In this document: positions 1 to 10,599 of the stretch, piece after piece
How the letters are laid out: each line of letters opens with the position of its first letter
How positions within the stretch are numbered: position 1 is the stretch's first letter
Assembly: GCA_029204225.1 (NCBI GenBank)
Contig: CM055092.1
Coordinates: 17,800,982-17,864,981 of the forward strand
Direction of reading: 5' to 3'
DNA length: 64,000 nt
Source: Diphasiastrum complanatum
Lineage: Eukaryota > Streptophyta > Lycopodiopsida > Lycopodiales > Lycopodiaceae
Notes under the pieces: model-generated
Databases searched by the model: none
Told to the model about the DNA's origin: nothing
The model's input: the letters and a program-made list of their open reading frames with translations, nothing else
Position numbers and translations under genes: made by a program

Positions 1-700
1 AATGGATCATTATGATTCTCTTATGAAGTACCATCTTCTAATCTCAATATTGACCCAAAGTTTTCAGCCACAATACCTCATATAGATATATCTATGTCTA
101 ATGGAAACCTAGAAAATATCAAAATACCTTTCGAAAAATGAATATACTCCAAAGGTTTGCATAATGCTAAACTCGATTTTGAGTATTTTGAAAAATTCCC
201 TTAGGAAAAGTATGACTTTCTCCAAGAAGTTCATAGGAAATTTACCATCTTGACCTTTCACATATGCAAAGCTTGTTTTGGAAGTCTATGTAGTTCCTTC
301 ATGGTTGATGCGGAACTTATGGGACAATAGGACCAAAATTTATCATTAGAGAAGGCAAATTTCTTGCGATTGATCAACCATTAACTAATAATCCCAACAT
401 AAATAGAACTGCTGAGGGTGATAAGAAAAACTAAAACCTCTAAAGGGAGTGTAGAAAACAACCAAAATGCTTAATATTCATACAAGTGGTACTAGTGAAA
501 GTTACCTTATTCACTTTGCTAATTTCATATTCATCAAATCTATCATCCATATCCAACTATCTAGTTTTAAGAGACTACCAATGAGGTTCCACTGAATCTA
601 ATCTCCGTTCTATAAATTGAGAAAGGCCACAATGAGTTGATCGATCTAACCATTTTAATGTTTATTCTTATACAAAAGTTTGAATGTAAAAGCTTTCCAT
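1..700. other. AT-rich stretch, no recognisable gene
   Basis: No long open frame and no motif of a known family is visible on either strand. Short peptide-like patches suggest decayed retroelement sequence, but none is strong enough to name. It ends near the presumed LTR of the copia remnant that follows. Confidence 0.4.
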
Positions 701-1350
701 AAGAATTGATGTGCACTTTTCACACGTGTGATGACATCTCAAACAATGTGAATGATCTCCTAAGGTGTGTGTGATTGCACATAGATCTATCTCTCCCAAG
801 ATACAAGCAATCTAGCTTCAAAAATCTAAGGCAAGGGCACTCAATACAAGCATCTATCGCATACCATCCATCACATAATGAGAGGCAAATTTGAATGAAA
901 AAAACTAAGTATCGGGTAGAGAAAAAATTCTACATCAAACTCTCAGGTAGAGAGAGAATGTGAAAAATAATCTAGGTGTTGGAGCATGCAAACTCCAAAT
1001 ATCTCATCAAAACACTAGGTGTGGACTCAATCTCACTCTCACTCATAGTAGCTTGAGCTCCATTAGGAGTGGAAATGGAGTACAATGATTGGACCTCTCT
1101 AACATCACATCCTACATGCCACATCTTACAATGATTGGACCATTTTGGTGCATCTTACATTATGATTAGTCCAAATTGACAAACAAAATCAAGAGGTGCT
1201 ATGTCACTAGACCTCCACCATCAAGACAAGTGTAAGCTACCTACACTATCACGAGCTAATCCAACTTTAAATTTGGCCTAATCGCTTAATTACAAGTGTA
1301 CAATGAGTAGTTTTGATAGAGGACAACTAAACCTCAAGATAGATGACACA
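700..1350 (-). repeat. 3' LTR of minus-strand copia remnant H (left edge uncertain)
   Basis: Read on the minus strand, the copia RNase H end at 1362-1700 is followed by a purine-rich tract (1351-1361, TTAAGGAGGAA) and then TGTGTCATC, the expected start of a 3' LTR. The other LTR edge cannot be fixed because no second copy lies in the window. The segment holds a nearly perfect copy of the G-box palindrome (CACACGTGTG at 721-730). Confidence 0.5.
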
Positions 1351-1361
1351 TTCCTCCTTAA

Positions 1362-1702
1362 CAGATATATATCTACTTTAAGGTAGATCTTGGAATCAAG
1401 CCAAAATTAGATCTAGACTTGATAAAAGCATTCTTGAGCAATGGTTTGGTGAGAAGCTCGACAATACATGAAGATGATCCGATACTCTCCAAGATGATTT
1501 CCCCTTACAAAATGGTGTGCTATCTCAATATGCTTGCTTCTTGCATGAAAAATTGGATTATTGGCAAGAGCTTGAGCTGAGATGTTGTCACACTTGACAA
1601 TAGGTAGATCTTCATCCTTGATGCAATTGAGCTTCATAAGTAGTCTTTTTATCCATAATACCTCCTTAGTTTTGTTGAATTTCACACATGTGAGTGCTAG
1701 AT
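1362..1702 (-). pseudogene. Copia RNase H C-terminal remnant (H)
   Basis: The minus-strand frame contains the typical copia RNase H end: KEVLWIKRLL, then CDNISAQ (catalytic Asp context), then NPIFHARSKHIEI and HHFVR. The last codons before the purine-rich tract keep the family theme of a short basic tail in a shifted frame. It is cut at its 5' side by the TRIM at 1703, so only about the last 110 codons of pol remain. It closely resembles the same region of family A at 35477-35780. Confidence 0.85.
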
Positions 1703-1830
1703 TGTTAGAAAGTGTCAAGGCTATAGCCCTTGCACAACAATCTAGAAACACAAATGGATGGGTAGCTTAGTGGTAGAGCACCCCACCGGAATGGGGGAGG
1801 TCCTAACACCAAGTGTAAAAACTTTTCACA
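1703..1830 (+). repeat. TRIM left LTR (128 bp)
   Basis: Starts TG and ends CA. It matches 1904-2052 apart from a few substitutions and a 21-bp deletion that removes the B-box-like part. The A-box-like string TAGCTTAGTGG is at 1763-1773. Confidence 0.82.
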
Positions 1831-1843
1831 TGGTATCAGAGCC
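1831..1843 (+). promoter_or_regulatory. Primer-binding site of the TRIM
   Basis: TGGTATCAGAGCC directly abuts the left LTR and is complementary to the 3' end of plant initiator tRNA-Met. Confidence 0.85.
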
Positions 1844-1903
1844 ATGGTTGTGGGTGTGGTCTAGGTGGGCGGTAGCTAAAAAGGGCTATGCCTTGAGGGG
1901 GAG

Positions 1904-2052
1904 TGTTAGAAAGTGTCAAGGCTATAGCCCTTGCACAACACTCTAGGAACACAAATGGATGGGTAGCTTAGTGGTAGAGCACCCCACCGGAATGGGTGAG
2001 GTCCTAGGTTCCCTAGCCCGACCACACACACCAAGTGTAAAAACGTTTCACA
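1904..2052 (+). repeat. TRIM right LTR (149 bp)
   Basis: Starts TG and ends CA. It carries the complete tRNA-like box at 1957-2022. Confidence 0.82.
1957..2022 (+). promoter_or_regulatory. tRNA-like box with pol III-type A box and B-like box
   Basis: TAGCTTAGTGG at 1964-1974 fits the tRNA A-box consensus, and GGTTC at 2007-2011 begins a B-box-like string. The spacing of about 40 bp and the D-arm-like GTGGTAGAGC are tRNA-like. The anticodon stem is imperfect and the T-arm is degenerate, so this is a tRNA-derived promoter module inside an LTR rather than a functional tRNA gene. Confidence 0.6.
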
Positions 2053-2732
2053 TGGTAAAAATTTACTATCCTAGCTTGACTAGTTTTGGTCATATGACTT
2101 GTATATAGTTAGATGGTCATGATGTGGCATGTCACACGTGCCAAATAGCACAGGATTCCATTCATAAGGAGGTTCTCAAATAGGCCTAAGTGATAGAACC
2201 TTTGGAATGAGTCAAATCATGCTTAGACACAAGAGAGACAAAATAGTAGCTATTTTTGATAATTTCTACATTGTTGAGGGATCTCCATGATTCCAACCCT
2301 AAATAATTAGGGATGAAAGATCAACCAAAATTAGCATTAGGGATAGGTTTAGGGCTATTCATACCTGCCCAAAACCGTGATGGATCATGTATATATAGGT
2401 GATGATCTCTCACCAAAATTAATCAAGCAATTAAGTGATTTTTCTCTCATTTTGGTACAATTGCTCTCTATACTTGTAATTTATTTAGTGCTTATGATTT
2501 ATAATCATTATAGGATTGAATGTGGGTTTGGTGTACAGTTCTCAAGCTATGGGAGGCCGTACATTCACATGTGTGAAGCCTTCTTGAAGGATTTGGGCCA
2601 TTTAGTGAGATTAAAGCATAGATTTATGTAAATTTTGGCGGTGCAACTTGTGCTAATCTAATAGAATCATAATCTATTGCTTCTCTCATCATTTCAAGTG
2701 TTTTAGGATCCCTTTTTGCTGTAATTTTCACA
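2053..2732 (+). repeat. 5' LTR of copia A2 (family A)
   Basis: 680 bp. It aligns along its whole length with the 683-bp LTRs of the young element A (reverse-complemented, 34780-35462 and 40256-40938). It begins TGGTAAAAATT instead of TGTTAAAAATT and ends TTTTCACA. The G-box palindrome is here CpG-decayed to TTCACATGTGTGAA (2564-2577), and GTCACACGTGCC lies at 2131-2142. Confidence 0.9.
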
Positions 2733-2745
2733 TGGTATCAGAGCC
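2733..2745 (+). promoter_or_regulatory. Primer-binding site of copia A2
   Basis: TGGTATCAGAGCC directly after the LTR end, complementary to initiator tRNA-Met. Confidence 0.9.
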
Positions 2746-3600
2746 TAAATGATGAAATGAGCTAAATCCTTGCTTTTCATTCAATTTGATCACAATTTTT
2801 TATTTAAATCTAGTGTAGATTGGATCTTAGCATCTAGCATTGATTCTAGAACTCAAAGTGAGTCGATTCCATTGGAGATTGGTGTTGTGTGACTTCATTT
2901 GTAGGTGTTTAGGTGTGTAAAACCAGAGGCAAAGTTGAATTCAATCCACATTACCAAGAAAGCAAGTTTTGGTTGCTCCAAGCATTGAATTCCAAGCGAG
3001 ATTTGGAGGTCATTACATAGAGGAGGCTTTCTAGCATTCAAGGAGAGGGAGGATCAGATATTTGGGAACCCTTCAAGGCTATTCTAAGGAGTTGAGGACA
3101 CCTTCTAAAGTGATTTAGGTTCAGTCCTACCATTGCTTGACTTATGCATTAAAGAAGATCAATTTTTCATCAATTTTGATCAAATTTTGCTTGTGATTGG
3201 GTAGTAGATTGTGTTGCATCCTCATCAAGTTCCATTTAGATATTTTGAAAGTGATTTTGAAAGCATATTCTTGATCAAATCATTTGGAAGCTTTTATGTT
3301 CTTTGTGGAAAGAGCGGCAATTATACTAGTTTTATCTACTTCAATCAAGCAAGTGCATAATTTCTAGTATTCTATGATATGATTTTGTTCAATATCATTC
3401 TTAGATCTTTATAGGAAGTCTATTTTCTAATCTTTTCAGGTCCCTAAGAATTGGGATAAGGTAGATCTCCAATAAAATCAATAGAAGTAACCTTTATTTG
3501 TATCAAGTCCTTGATTAGGAGAAGAAATGGCATTTCTAAATGCATTCCTTTTGGACACTAATGAAAGGCTTAACAAAACTAACTATTCCATATGGATAGA
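2746..3600 (+). pseudogene. Copia A2 leader and gag start, truncated
   Basis: The leader matches that of element A (minus strand 39445-40242). Gag starts with ATG at 3527, and its first codons read MAFLNAFLLDTNERLNKTNYSIW, the conserved copia gag N-terminus. Similarity stops abruptly near 3600, where an unrelated minus-strand element (M) begins. Only about 25 gag codons remain. Confidence 0.85.
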
Positions 3601-3867
3601 ATGGAATGTCAGAAATGCTGAGCTTTTGCAACTTTGCCGTGACAAAAAGTCAACGAGCCTTGACTCAAAGGTTGAACGATTTGCAAAGTTCAAACAATTC
3701 GCGAAAGTCAATGTGCCTCCAAGATGAACGAGTGACGAAATATTCGCGAATGATTCACGAAAATCGCAAAGTGTTGTAGGACCACAAAAAACAGCAAAGC
3801 AACGCAAAATGAAAAGAAACGAAAGGAAACGAGAAAAATGAAAGGGAATCTAGACTTGATAACATGT
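3601..3867 (-). other. Leader region of minus-strand copia M
   Basis: This is the sequence between the M primer-binding site and the A2 breakpoint. It is rich in TTCGTGAA and GCGAAT-type motifs, which also occur in the LTR of copia C near 30.1-30.3 kb. No gag frame survives. Confidence 0.45.
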
Positions 3868-3881
3868 GGGCTCTGATACCA
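3868..3881 (-). promoter_or_regulatory. Primer-binding site of copia M
   Basis: The minus strand reads TGGTATCAGAGCCC, complementary to initiator tRNA-Met. The adjoining LTR begins at 3882. Confidence 0.85.
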
Positions 3882-4611
3882 TGTCACGAATGATTTTATT
3901 GCATTGTCACGAACGATTTTGTTTCTTTTAATTTTCTTTTGTGCGAAAGCTCACAGGAACTTAGACATGCGACTACACATCACAGAACAGATTTCATTCT
4001 AGCAATAATGATAGCGAAAGACAAGGAGATGCACGAAATAGAGCAATCAAATTATCAGTTTAATTTAAGAGCGAGATCTTCAGTGTCTCGCTCGTTGACG
4101 GCTTGACGCTCTGCTCTTTTTCGCTGTGTTTTGTTCGCAGACTTTCCTACACAGCTATTTCGTTTCTACTTTTTTTTTTTTTCTACTCTACTCACGCACA
4201 TTTTCAGTGTCTTTCTACATAGATTTTGATCCAGAAAAAATAGTTTATATTTCCATTGTGTGGAGTTTACAAGATAGCTAAACAGAGAATTACAAGAGTA
4301 GTCAATGCTAATCAACTAATTAGTTTAAAATAAACACAACTTAAATCTATTGATGCTAAGAAAGCACAAGGGCACTCACATGATTCATGCGAGTTTTAAG
4401 TTGGACCCTTTTAGCTTTTTTATTTGCAACTTGACTTAGGACCTCTAATGTCATTTTAGAGTTTTAAGCCCCTAGTCTCTTATTCCTAGGAATTACAACT
4501 TGCTACTTGTGCTAGGTTGGGCTTACACGCGCAGGATGCCAGTGCCCTCGCACTTATTATCCTACTTATAATGTACTGTGGTGGGGCCCGCTAGGTAAGG
4601 CTTGGCCAACA
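3882..4611 (-). repeat. 5' LTR of copia M (outer edge tentative)
   Basis: Starts TGTCACGAATG on the plus strand, directly beside the primer-binding site. A plausible end is TTGGCCAACA at 4602-4611. No second LTR is present, so the outer edge is inferred from the TG...CA rule only. A poly-T run lies near 4170-4182. Confidence 0.5.
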
Positions 4612-4849
4612 GTATTTTAAGTGGTGGGACCCACTTGTTTATTACTATGCAGGAAATACCCACAATAGGGTCCACAGCCCAAAGTAGTGCCGATCCCTCG
4701 ACACTAGGCTGGAACTGTTGTGAAGGGGCGTTGTTGTCGGTTCTTTTATTGCTGGGACATGGCTGCTTCAGGAAAAGTGTGGATAGAATTCGCTTACGTA
4801 AAACATGAGGCTTTATTAGTGGACGATCAGCAAGAACTGGGACTTGTCA

Positions 4850-5450
4850 GATTTTCAATAATACCCATAAGGGTCTGGTGGCCATTCCGGATAACCTTGT
4901 TCATCAACAATTGGGTAGTTGAGACATTCCATCAGAGTATCCCAAGATAAGACTGGATCCTCATAGATTGGCGCAACTGGTCCCAACATCATGGACTCCC
5001 CCAAATCATAATGTGGATATGACATGCTTGCTTGACTCTCTTGTCTGTCTAGGTATTCATGGTATGCCATAACCTGAAGACTTTCCTCAACAGTCAATAT
5101 CAAAGATTTAGGACAAGGCTTTGTCATTGTAGGTGATGGTGCTTGCTGTATTGGAGTGAAATTTCCATCAAGGTAGCATCTTTACAAAGTTGTGCAAGCG
5201 ACGCATAGGATGCTAACTCTTCCATACCATATCTGATCCTTTTGGGCAATCCAGCATAGTATTTTGCCATGATGATCTGTTGGAGAATCGGGGGATCACA
5301 ATCCTTCACTAGATGGTAGATTCGATAGGTGTAGTCTCAGATTGTTTCAGCAGGAAACGTTTCTAATTTCGATAATCCTACAAGGGCGGTCTCCATGGTT
5401 CAGCACTAGAATGTTGCAAAGTAGCTGGTTGGTGAATTGCTTCAAGGTTT
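4850..5450 (-). pseudogene. Gypsy-type gag remnant (N)
   Basis: Minus-strand frames around 5124-5450 read like the middle of a retroviral-type gag: a YTYRIYHLVKDC segment, then KYYAGLPKRIRYGMEEL. The LPKRIR theme is typical of plant gypsy gag. A second open stretch (4855-5127) is acidic and aromatic-rich (ends PEWPPDPYGYY) with no recognised domain. The frame is broken at 5124. No protease or polymerase follows. Confidence 0.5.
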
Positions 5451-6120
5451 GCTCAATGACTCTGGTGTTCCAACTTTTTTTTTTTTTAAGTGGAAGAAGA
5501 AAAAGAAGAGGAGAAAAGAATCAAGAAAAGAGGGATCTGTATGGATGTGAACAAAAACAGAAATGGATTTAACAGATAACCACAATGAAAGTTACACTGT
5601 CAAGAGAATATGGAGATGGACAGAAGAGTGTGGACATAAGAGTGATGAATGGTTGGTATGGATGGTGGTGGAAACTGGTTTTTCTTGCTACTGATCAACT
5701 TGATCTGAGGTTCATTCACTTGGTTCAATCCTTGATGTTGGATCTTGATGGATATTGTGACTGCAACCTAGATTTGACAAGATCTGATGAGTTTCAGTTG
5801 GCTAATAGTGTGATTTTAGCCCCTTTTCTTGGTTCTTTGTGGGTTTTTTTTTTTTTTTTTTGAGATTTCTTCAGATCTGAGTGAATCTAACCTTCAACCT
5901 TTCTACAGTAGTTGTATTTGGACCATTTCTAGACAATATGAGTTCTACAAGAGTTCTTGATGGACAAATTTGTCAGGATCTGGAAAAAACTCAGTTTTTT
6001 GGCACTTTTTCTTAGATATTTGAAAATAAAACCATTGGATCTTCACAAAATTTTTATAGAAGCCAAATCTAGGTTAGATCTATCTATAGAACTCTTTGCA
6101 AAGGTTTCTTCTTAGCAGAT
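5451..6120. other. Non-coding leader-like region
   Basis: Contains two homopolymer T runs (about 5471-5486 and 5847-5861) and no gene. From about 5870 it shows scattered copies of the theme repeated in tandem from 6121, for example TTTGCAAAGGTTTCTTCTTAG near 6095. That theme also appears in the L1 and L2 leaders. Confidence 0.5.
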
Positions 6121-6808
6121 CTTAAAAAATTATGGAAAAAGTGCATTTTTTTGGGGTTTTTTTTGCAAAAATATTAGATTTTCTGGGAACCAACCCTCTC
6201 AGACTTGTATGCACTTGTATCTTAGTCAGATCCAGCTTTCTACCAAGCTGCAAGACTTACTTCCCAAGGAAACTCAAAAAATCTTGAAAAAGTGCATTTT
6301 TTTGGGGTTTTCTTGCAAAATTTTAAGATTTTATGGGAACAAGCCCTTACAGACTGGTATGCAGTTGTATCTCAGTTAGATTCAGCTTCTCACCGAGCTG
6401 CAAGAGTTATTTCCCAAGGAAACTCAAAAATCTTGAAAAAAGTGCATTTTTTTGGGGTTTTTTGCAAAAGTTTAAGATTTTTTGGGAACAAACCCTTTCA
6501 GACTAGTATGCACTTGTATCTTAGTCAGATTCACCTGCTGACTAAGCTGCGAGAGCTACTTCTCAAGGAAACTCAAAAACTCTTGAAAAAAGTGCATTTT
6601 TTTGTGGTTTTTTTGCAAAATTTTAAGATTTTCTAGGGACAAACCCTCGCAAACTGGTATGCACTTGTATCTCAATTAGATTCACCTGCTCACCAAGCTG
6701 CAAGAGTTACGTTTCAAGGAAACTCAAAAAATATTGAAAAAAGTGTATTTTTTTGTGGTGTTTTTGCAAAATTTTATGGGAAAAAACCCTCGCAGACTAG
6801 TAAGCATC
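6121..6808 (+). repeat. 150-bp tandem repeat, about 4.5 copies
   Basis: The anchor GTGCATTTTTTTG recurs at 6141, 6292, 6442 and 6592, with a decayed copy at 6743, giving a period of 150-151 bp. Each unit has a T-rich part, a GGGAACAAACCCT part, and an AAGCTGCAAGAGTTAC part followed by CAAGGAAACTCAAAAA. A period divisible by three leaves one plus frame open across several units (6292-6636), which is a side effect and not evidence of a protein. The array ends where the copia O fragment begins. Confidence 0.9.
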
Positions 6809-7349
6809 CAACCAAGATCCATGACCTTGGATAAAAAAACAAGAACCTTGTGAAGAGATAGAACTTTTGATGATGCAAGCTTTAGGGGAGTAGTCCCTAC
6901 TCCTTTAATTTTGCACTCTTAATCACTTGCAATATATATGGACTTCTTGATTCCATCATAAGGCATAATAGATGAAAAGGAATCCTTGGAGCTACACATA
7001 TGACGTAATCCTCCACTATCAATATACCAAGGGTCATCCTTTTTTAAGGTGGAAGAGGAGAAGCTTGATGCCATAAGTGAGAAATCTTCATCACTTGCAA
7101 TAAAGTCCTCTTTCTCATGAGAGATGCTGGCTTGCTTGAATTGGTTCTTCTTCTTGAAGCAATTGGTGGCATAGTGGCCTTTCTTGCCAAAAAAGAAGCA
7201 CTTAACATCTTTTTTCTTCTTCTTCGAAGTAGAATATTGAAAGGAATCATCATCCTCTTCATCTTGGTCTTTTGATTTGTCCTTAGAGAAGTGTTAGTGC
7301 TGCTTTTTGCTGCTCTCTTTGTGCTTAGCAAATTAAACTTTGTCATCAC
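6809..7349 (-). pseudogene. Copia O: zinc knuckle and protease remnant
   Basis: On the minus strand, an imperfect knuckle (CFFFGKKGHYATNC: first Cys pair disturbed) is followed by WYIDSG, the retropepsin-like active site, and then HMCSSKDSF. The frame meets a stop just after the SIYIASD motif. Further codons toward 6809 continue the family pattern and then stop at the tandem repeat. It is a direct continuation of the gag at 7333-7965, with a frameshift between them. Confidence 0.75.
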
Positions 7350-7965
7350 TATTATGATTGAGTGACAATTTGTCCATCCTTAATAGCTTGTTCTCATGCC
7401 TTGATTCTTCAGCTATTAGCACTCCTTGCAAAGCCTCCAAGGTTGGTAGCTCCTCCTTGATAGCATAGGATTGGACAAGATTCTCATATTCATCCTTCAA
7501 GCCATTGAGTATGACTTGGACTAGCTGACTTTGTTTGATGGAATCTCCAATACAAGCAAGCTCCCTATGAATGTCTTTCACTCTCAGAACATAATTAGTG
7601 GCACTCTCATCACTCTTTTGACAGCTTTGGAATATTTGATTTCTAAGAGTGAGAATCCTAGAGGTATTTTTGGCCTCATAGATTGCTTTGAGAGTATCCC
7701 AAGCATCCTTGGCCGAAGTACAAGCACCAATCTCTCTCAAAATCTCATTAGATGCATTTACCTTGATATAATGGAGAGCCATCCTAGCTCTCTTCTTATA
7801 CTTTTGTACTTCTTGAAGGACTTGAGGCTCCTCCTCAATCCCAAGTACAATGTCCATCACATCTTGGAGTATCAAGATTGACTCCATTCTAACCTTCCAA
7901 ATAGAATAGTTGGAGGTAGATAGTCTTTCACTAGATTCCATAAGGTAGGGACCCATAGATGCCAT
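7333..7965 (-). pseudogene. Copia O gag (UBN2-type), 210 codons
   Basis: Begins MASMGPYLMESSERL, then NYSIWKVRMESILILQDVMDIV, the conserved copia gag N-terminal core. An all-helical body follows (about residues 50-170) with the ILNGLKDEYENLVQSYA motif near 150-167. The start matches the gag starts of A, I and J in position and sequence. The frame is open for 210 codons and then shifts before the zinc knuckle. It is a retrotransposon nucleocapsid precursor, here part of a truncated copy. Confidence 0.85.
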
Positions 7966-8547
7966 GTAATAGTGAAGACTCCTTGTGATTTAGACAATAA
8001 AATGTTGCTTCTCTCTCACTATAGGATCCAATAAAGGTGTACTACCAACTCCTATGCAAGATCTTGCAACAAAATGTGAAATGGAACTCACTAGCTCTAC
8101 CAATCTCTCTCAAACTAGATCAACCTCTCATCAACTGATGGAGTATAGGCAATTTTTGGGTCAAACTATCTTTGGCACGTGTGAAACACTCAAAGAATCC
8201 ACAAATCACTCTAATACAATGAAATTGTAAGAAACAATGTGGCTATGACCTCAAAATATTGACGAGATCTCAAATAGATGACATCGACAAGCCTCTTCTT
8301 GAATGTTTTGGTCAAAATAGCAATATATGATCAAACCAAATGTCTCCACACAGGTCTAGGTGACCTACCTAACCCTCTTCAAAATTTATAACTTTTGATA
8401 GGCTCCACCAAATGGATTGAAACAAATTGCTACAAAAACTAGACAAAATTAGCTTTCAAAGAAGCTATCTACCACTCCACACATGTGACATTTTGTCACA
8501 AACTAGGAACACAAATATATGAAATCCAAGATATATTCTGACAATTT
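7966..8547 (-). other. Leader and probable LTR part of copia O
   Basis: Upstream of the gag start on the minus strand. A decayed primer-binding site may lie around 8207-8218 (CTCTAATACAATG resembles the usual CTCTGATACCATG). The rest up to 8547 would then be LTR. It is cut by the left LTR of element I. It has G-box-like sites GGCACGTGTGAA (8174) and CACACATGTGAC (8478). Confidence 0.4.
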
Positions 8548-9392
8548 TGTTAAAAATTGTAGAATATATCTATCATCTGTTGTTCATATTTGGGGGATCC
8601 TACCCATGTAAATATTTTGTACATATCCAAGGTATGTGAATTGAGCACATATCCTTGTAGAATAGGGCGAGTTTGAGCTAGGTAGATCAAATTCCAGTGA
8701 CATGCATGAAGTCTAGTTGGTCTAGTATGATATGCAATAATGTTGACAATGTCTAGTTTGACATGCATATAGAGATTCACATGGAATTGGTCAATTATGA
8801 CCTTGTAGAAACTCGAGCCACAAATAATGCATAATGTCCTAAGTTTCCATAGTGACATGCAAAGCATGCAATCACTCTAATGGACACATGCATGTAGATT
8901 TGTACATGGCTAGTTGAGAAATTGCCATTTGGAAAAAGTAGGTAGAAGTTAGGTGCAACCTGTGCATGCTAGCAATTAGATGTTAAGTTAATAGTTGTTT
9001 GCACTTGAATAGGTGTAGGATGTGCATTGAATGCAAGGAGTACCATGAATTTTGGCTCTCCTATATATGTACATATCATTCTCATTCACAAAGTAATGAA
9101 GAACCAAGGTTTTGTAGCTATATCATGTTTGGTTGGATCTAAGCTGTTTTTCTTGTTATCTCTCTAGCTTTCTCTCTCTAACTCGTGTTGAAGCCAATGC
9201 TAAAACACTATAATCTTGTACTTTTAATCATTCTTTGATTCATTACTATCGTAGTCTATTGATTAGCATGCTAGATTGTGAATTAGCCATATCTTCTGAA
9301 CTAGATCTTGTTGAACAATCTAGAATCAGGGTACTGTGCCAATCACAAAGCTTAATCAAGATCGATCACTCTTGTGTCTGGAAATCTCAACA
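8548..9392 (+). repeat. 5' LTR of copia I (845 bp)
   Basis: Begins TGTTAAAAATTG and ends AAATCTCAACA, directly followed by a primer-binding site. The second copy is at 12541-13402. By eye the two differ at roughly 3-4 percent of positions, mostly transitions, so this insertion is older than element A. Confidence 0.92.
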
Positions 9393-9405
9393 TGGTATCA
9401 GAGCC
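9393..9405 (+). promoter_or_regulatory. Primer-binding site of copia I
   Basis: TGGTATCAGAGCC, complementary to initiator tRNA-Met, directly adjoining the LTR. Confidence 0.9.
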
Positions 9406-10162
9406 TCATTAAGCTTTGCATGCTAATTTCCCTGATAGTACAAGAAATTGAGAGATAAACAAGCAAAAAAGCAGTTTTTCACCTTTTCTGAAATTTCTCT
9501 GAAGTGTAATTGGATCAAATCGGACCTGAACTGAATTTTCAGACCTGAATTGAGGTAGTATGGAATTCTGGAACTCCGCATGTGTAAAAATCAGAGATTT
9601 TCAGTCCCTTTGTTTTCCTTGTTGATAGATCCAAAGATAGTAGTGTTATAGCTTGATGGAAAGTTATGATCTGTACTTTTCATAGAAATTGAAATCAAAT
9701 CAATCTGAAGTGTCTCGCAAGAGTTATAAGCTCTTAAAGAGGATTAGGGTAGGTCTAAAATCCGAGTGAAAATTTTTTGATTTGAATCAATTTTTACTTT
9801 GTTTTGAATTCATGGTTTTGAGCATCCTACACAAGAAACTAAAGATCAAGACTGAGTTTGAAGTAATTAAACACCCTTTGAGCCTTCTGAGTGTCAATAG
9901 TGTTTTCTTTTGTTGCATTTCACACGTGCCAAAAGTAGGATTCAAACTAACCAAAGTGTCTCAATCCGCTTTGTGTATTTGATCTAGTTAGCTTGTCTTG
10001 TGGAATATTTGAGACCTGTCTCAAATACAGTTGCATGTGTTTCACATAGGAAGGTAGTACATTTTTTTGAAAATACCTATAGTGAAAGAGAGCAGCAACT
10101 CTAAGTCAGATAGGAACAAGCTTAAACATATTGTAGTCCAATTACAAGAGTCTTCACATTCA
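9406..10162 (+). other. Untranslated leader of copia I
   Basis: No open frame of note. It contains a G-box-like TTTCACACGTGCC at 9918-9930. It runs up to the gag start codon. Confidence 0.7.
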
Positions 10163-10520
10163 TGGCATCTATAGGAGATTGTCTCTTTCAAGCTAGTGAA
10201 AGACTATACACCTTTAACTATTCAGTTTGGAAGGATAGGATATAATCCTTGTTGATTCTCTATGGTGTAATGGATATTGTAACTGATACTGAAGTTGAAC
10301 TTGCAGCTTTTGATGAGGCTCAGAGATTCAAGAAGAGAGCAAGAATTGCTCTACATATCATCAAATTGAACATCTCTGATGAGATGTTGAGAGAGATTAG
10401 TTCATGCACCTCAGCCAAGGAGACTTGGGAGACTCTAAAGAACCTTCATGAAGCCGAGATCAAGTCAAGAAAGAGGAGTAAGAACCAGTACTCTCGTGCC
10501 TTCACCAAGAAAAAAGCAAA
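10163..10520 (+). pseudogene. Copia I gag, internally deleted
   Basis: Gag begins with ATG at 10163 (MASIGDCLFQASERL, then NYSVWKDRI). It meets a TAA stop at about codon 29 and continues in frame from 10249 (GVMDIVTDTEVELAAFDEAQRF, ISSCTSAKETWETLKNLHEAEIKSR). After about 10480 the expected helical part and zinc knuckle are missing, and the sequence jumps towards the protease. Confidence 0.85.
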
Positions 10521-10599
10521 GAACAATTCAAACCAGTTGTATCATAGAAGACTCACATGCAAGTTGTGGAGAGGCATCTCTTCTGATGTCTAGTTTTTC

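Larger units (their letters stand above)
1703..2052 (+). mobile_element. TRIM (miniature LTR retrotransposon) with tRNA-like LTRs
   Basis: Two direct repeats begin TGTTAGAAAGTGTC and end TTTCACA (1703-1830 and 1904-2052). Only 73 bp lie between them. That interior starts with a perfect initiator tRNA-Met primer-binding site (1831-1843) and ends with the polypurine tract GAGGGGGAG (1895-1903). This is the full minimal plan of a terminal-repeat retrotransposon in miniature, with no coding capacity. The left LTR lacks 21 bp present in the right one. No target-site duplication is visible: the left flank is TAGAT, and the right flank is directly the A2 LTR. Its transposition would depend on proteins from other elements. 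Confidence 0.82.

Noticed and set aside
1957-2022. A functional tRNA gene
   Set aside because: The A box is good, but the anticodon and T arms do not fold properly, and the segment lies inside an LTR present twice, so it was called a tRNA-derived module.
1703-2052. A Cassandra-type TRIM with 5S rRNA
   Set aside because: No 5S rRNA internal control region is recognisable; the promoter-like part is tRNA-like.
6292-6636. 114-codon protein across the tandem repeat
   Set aside because: The frame is open only because the period is divisible by three.
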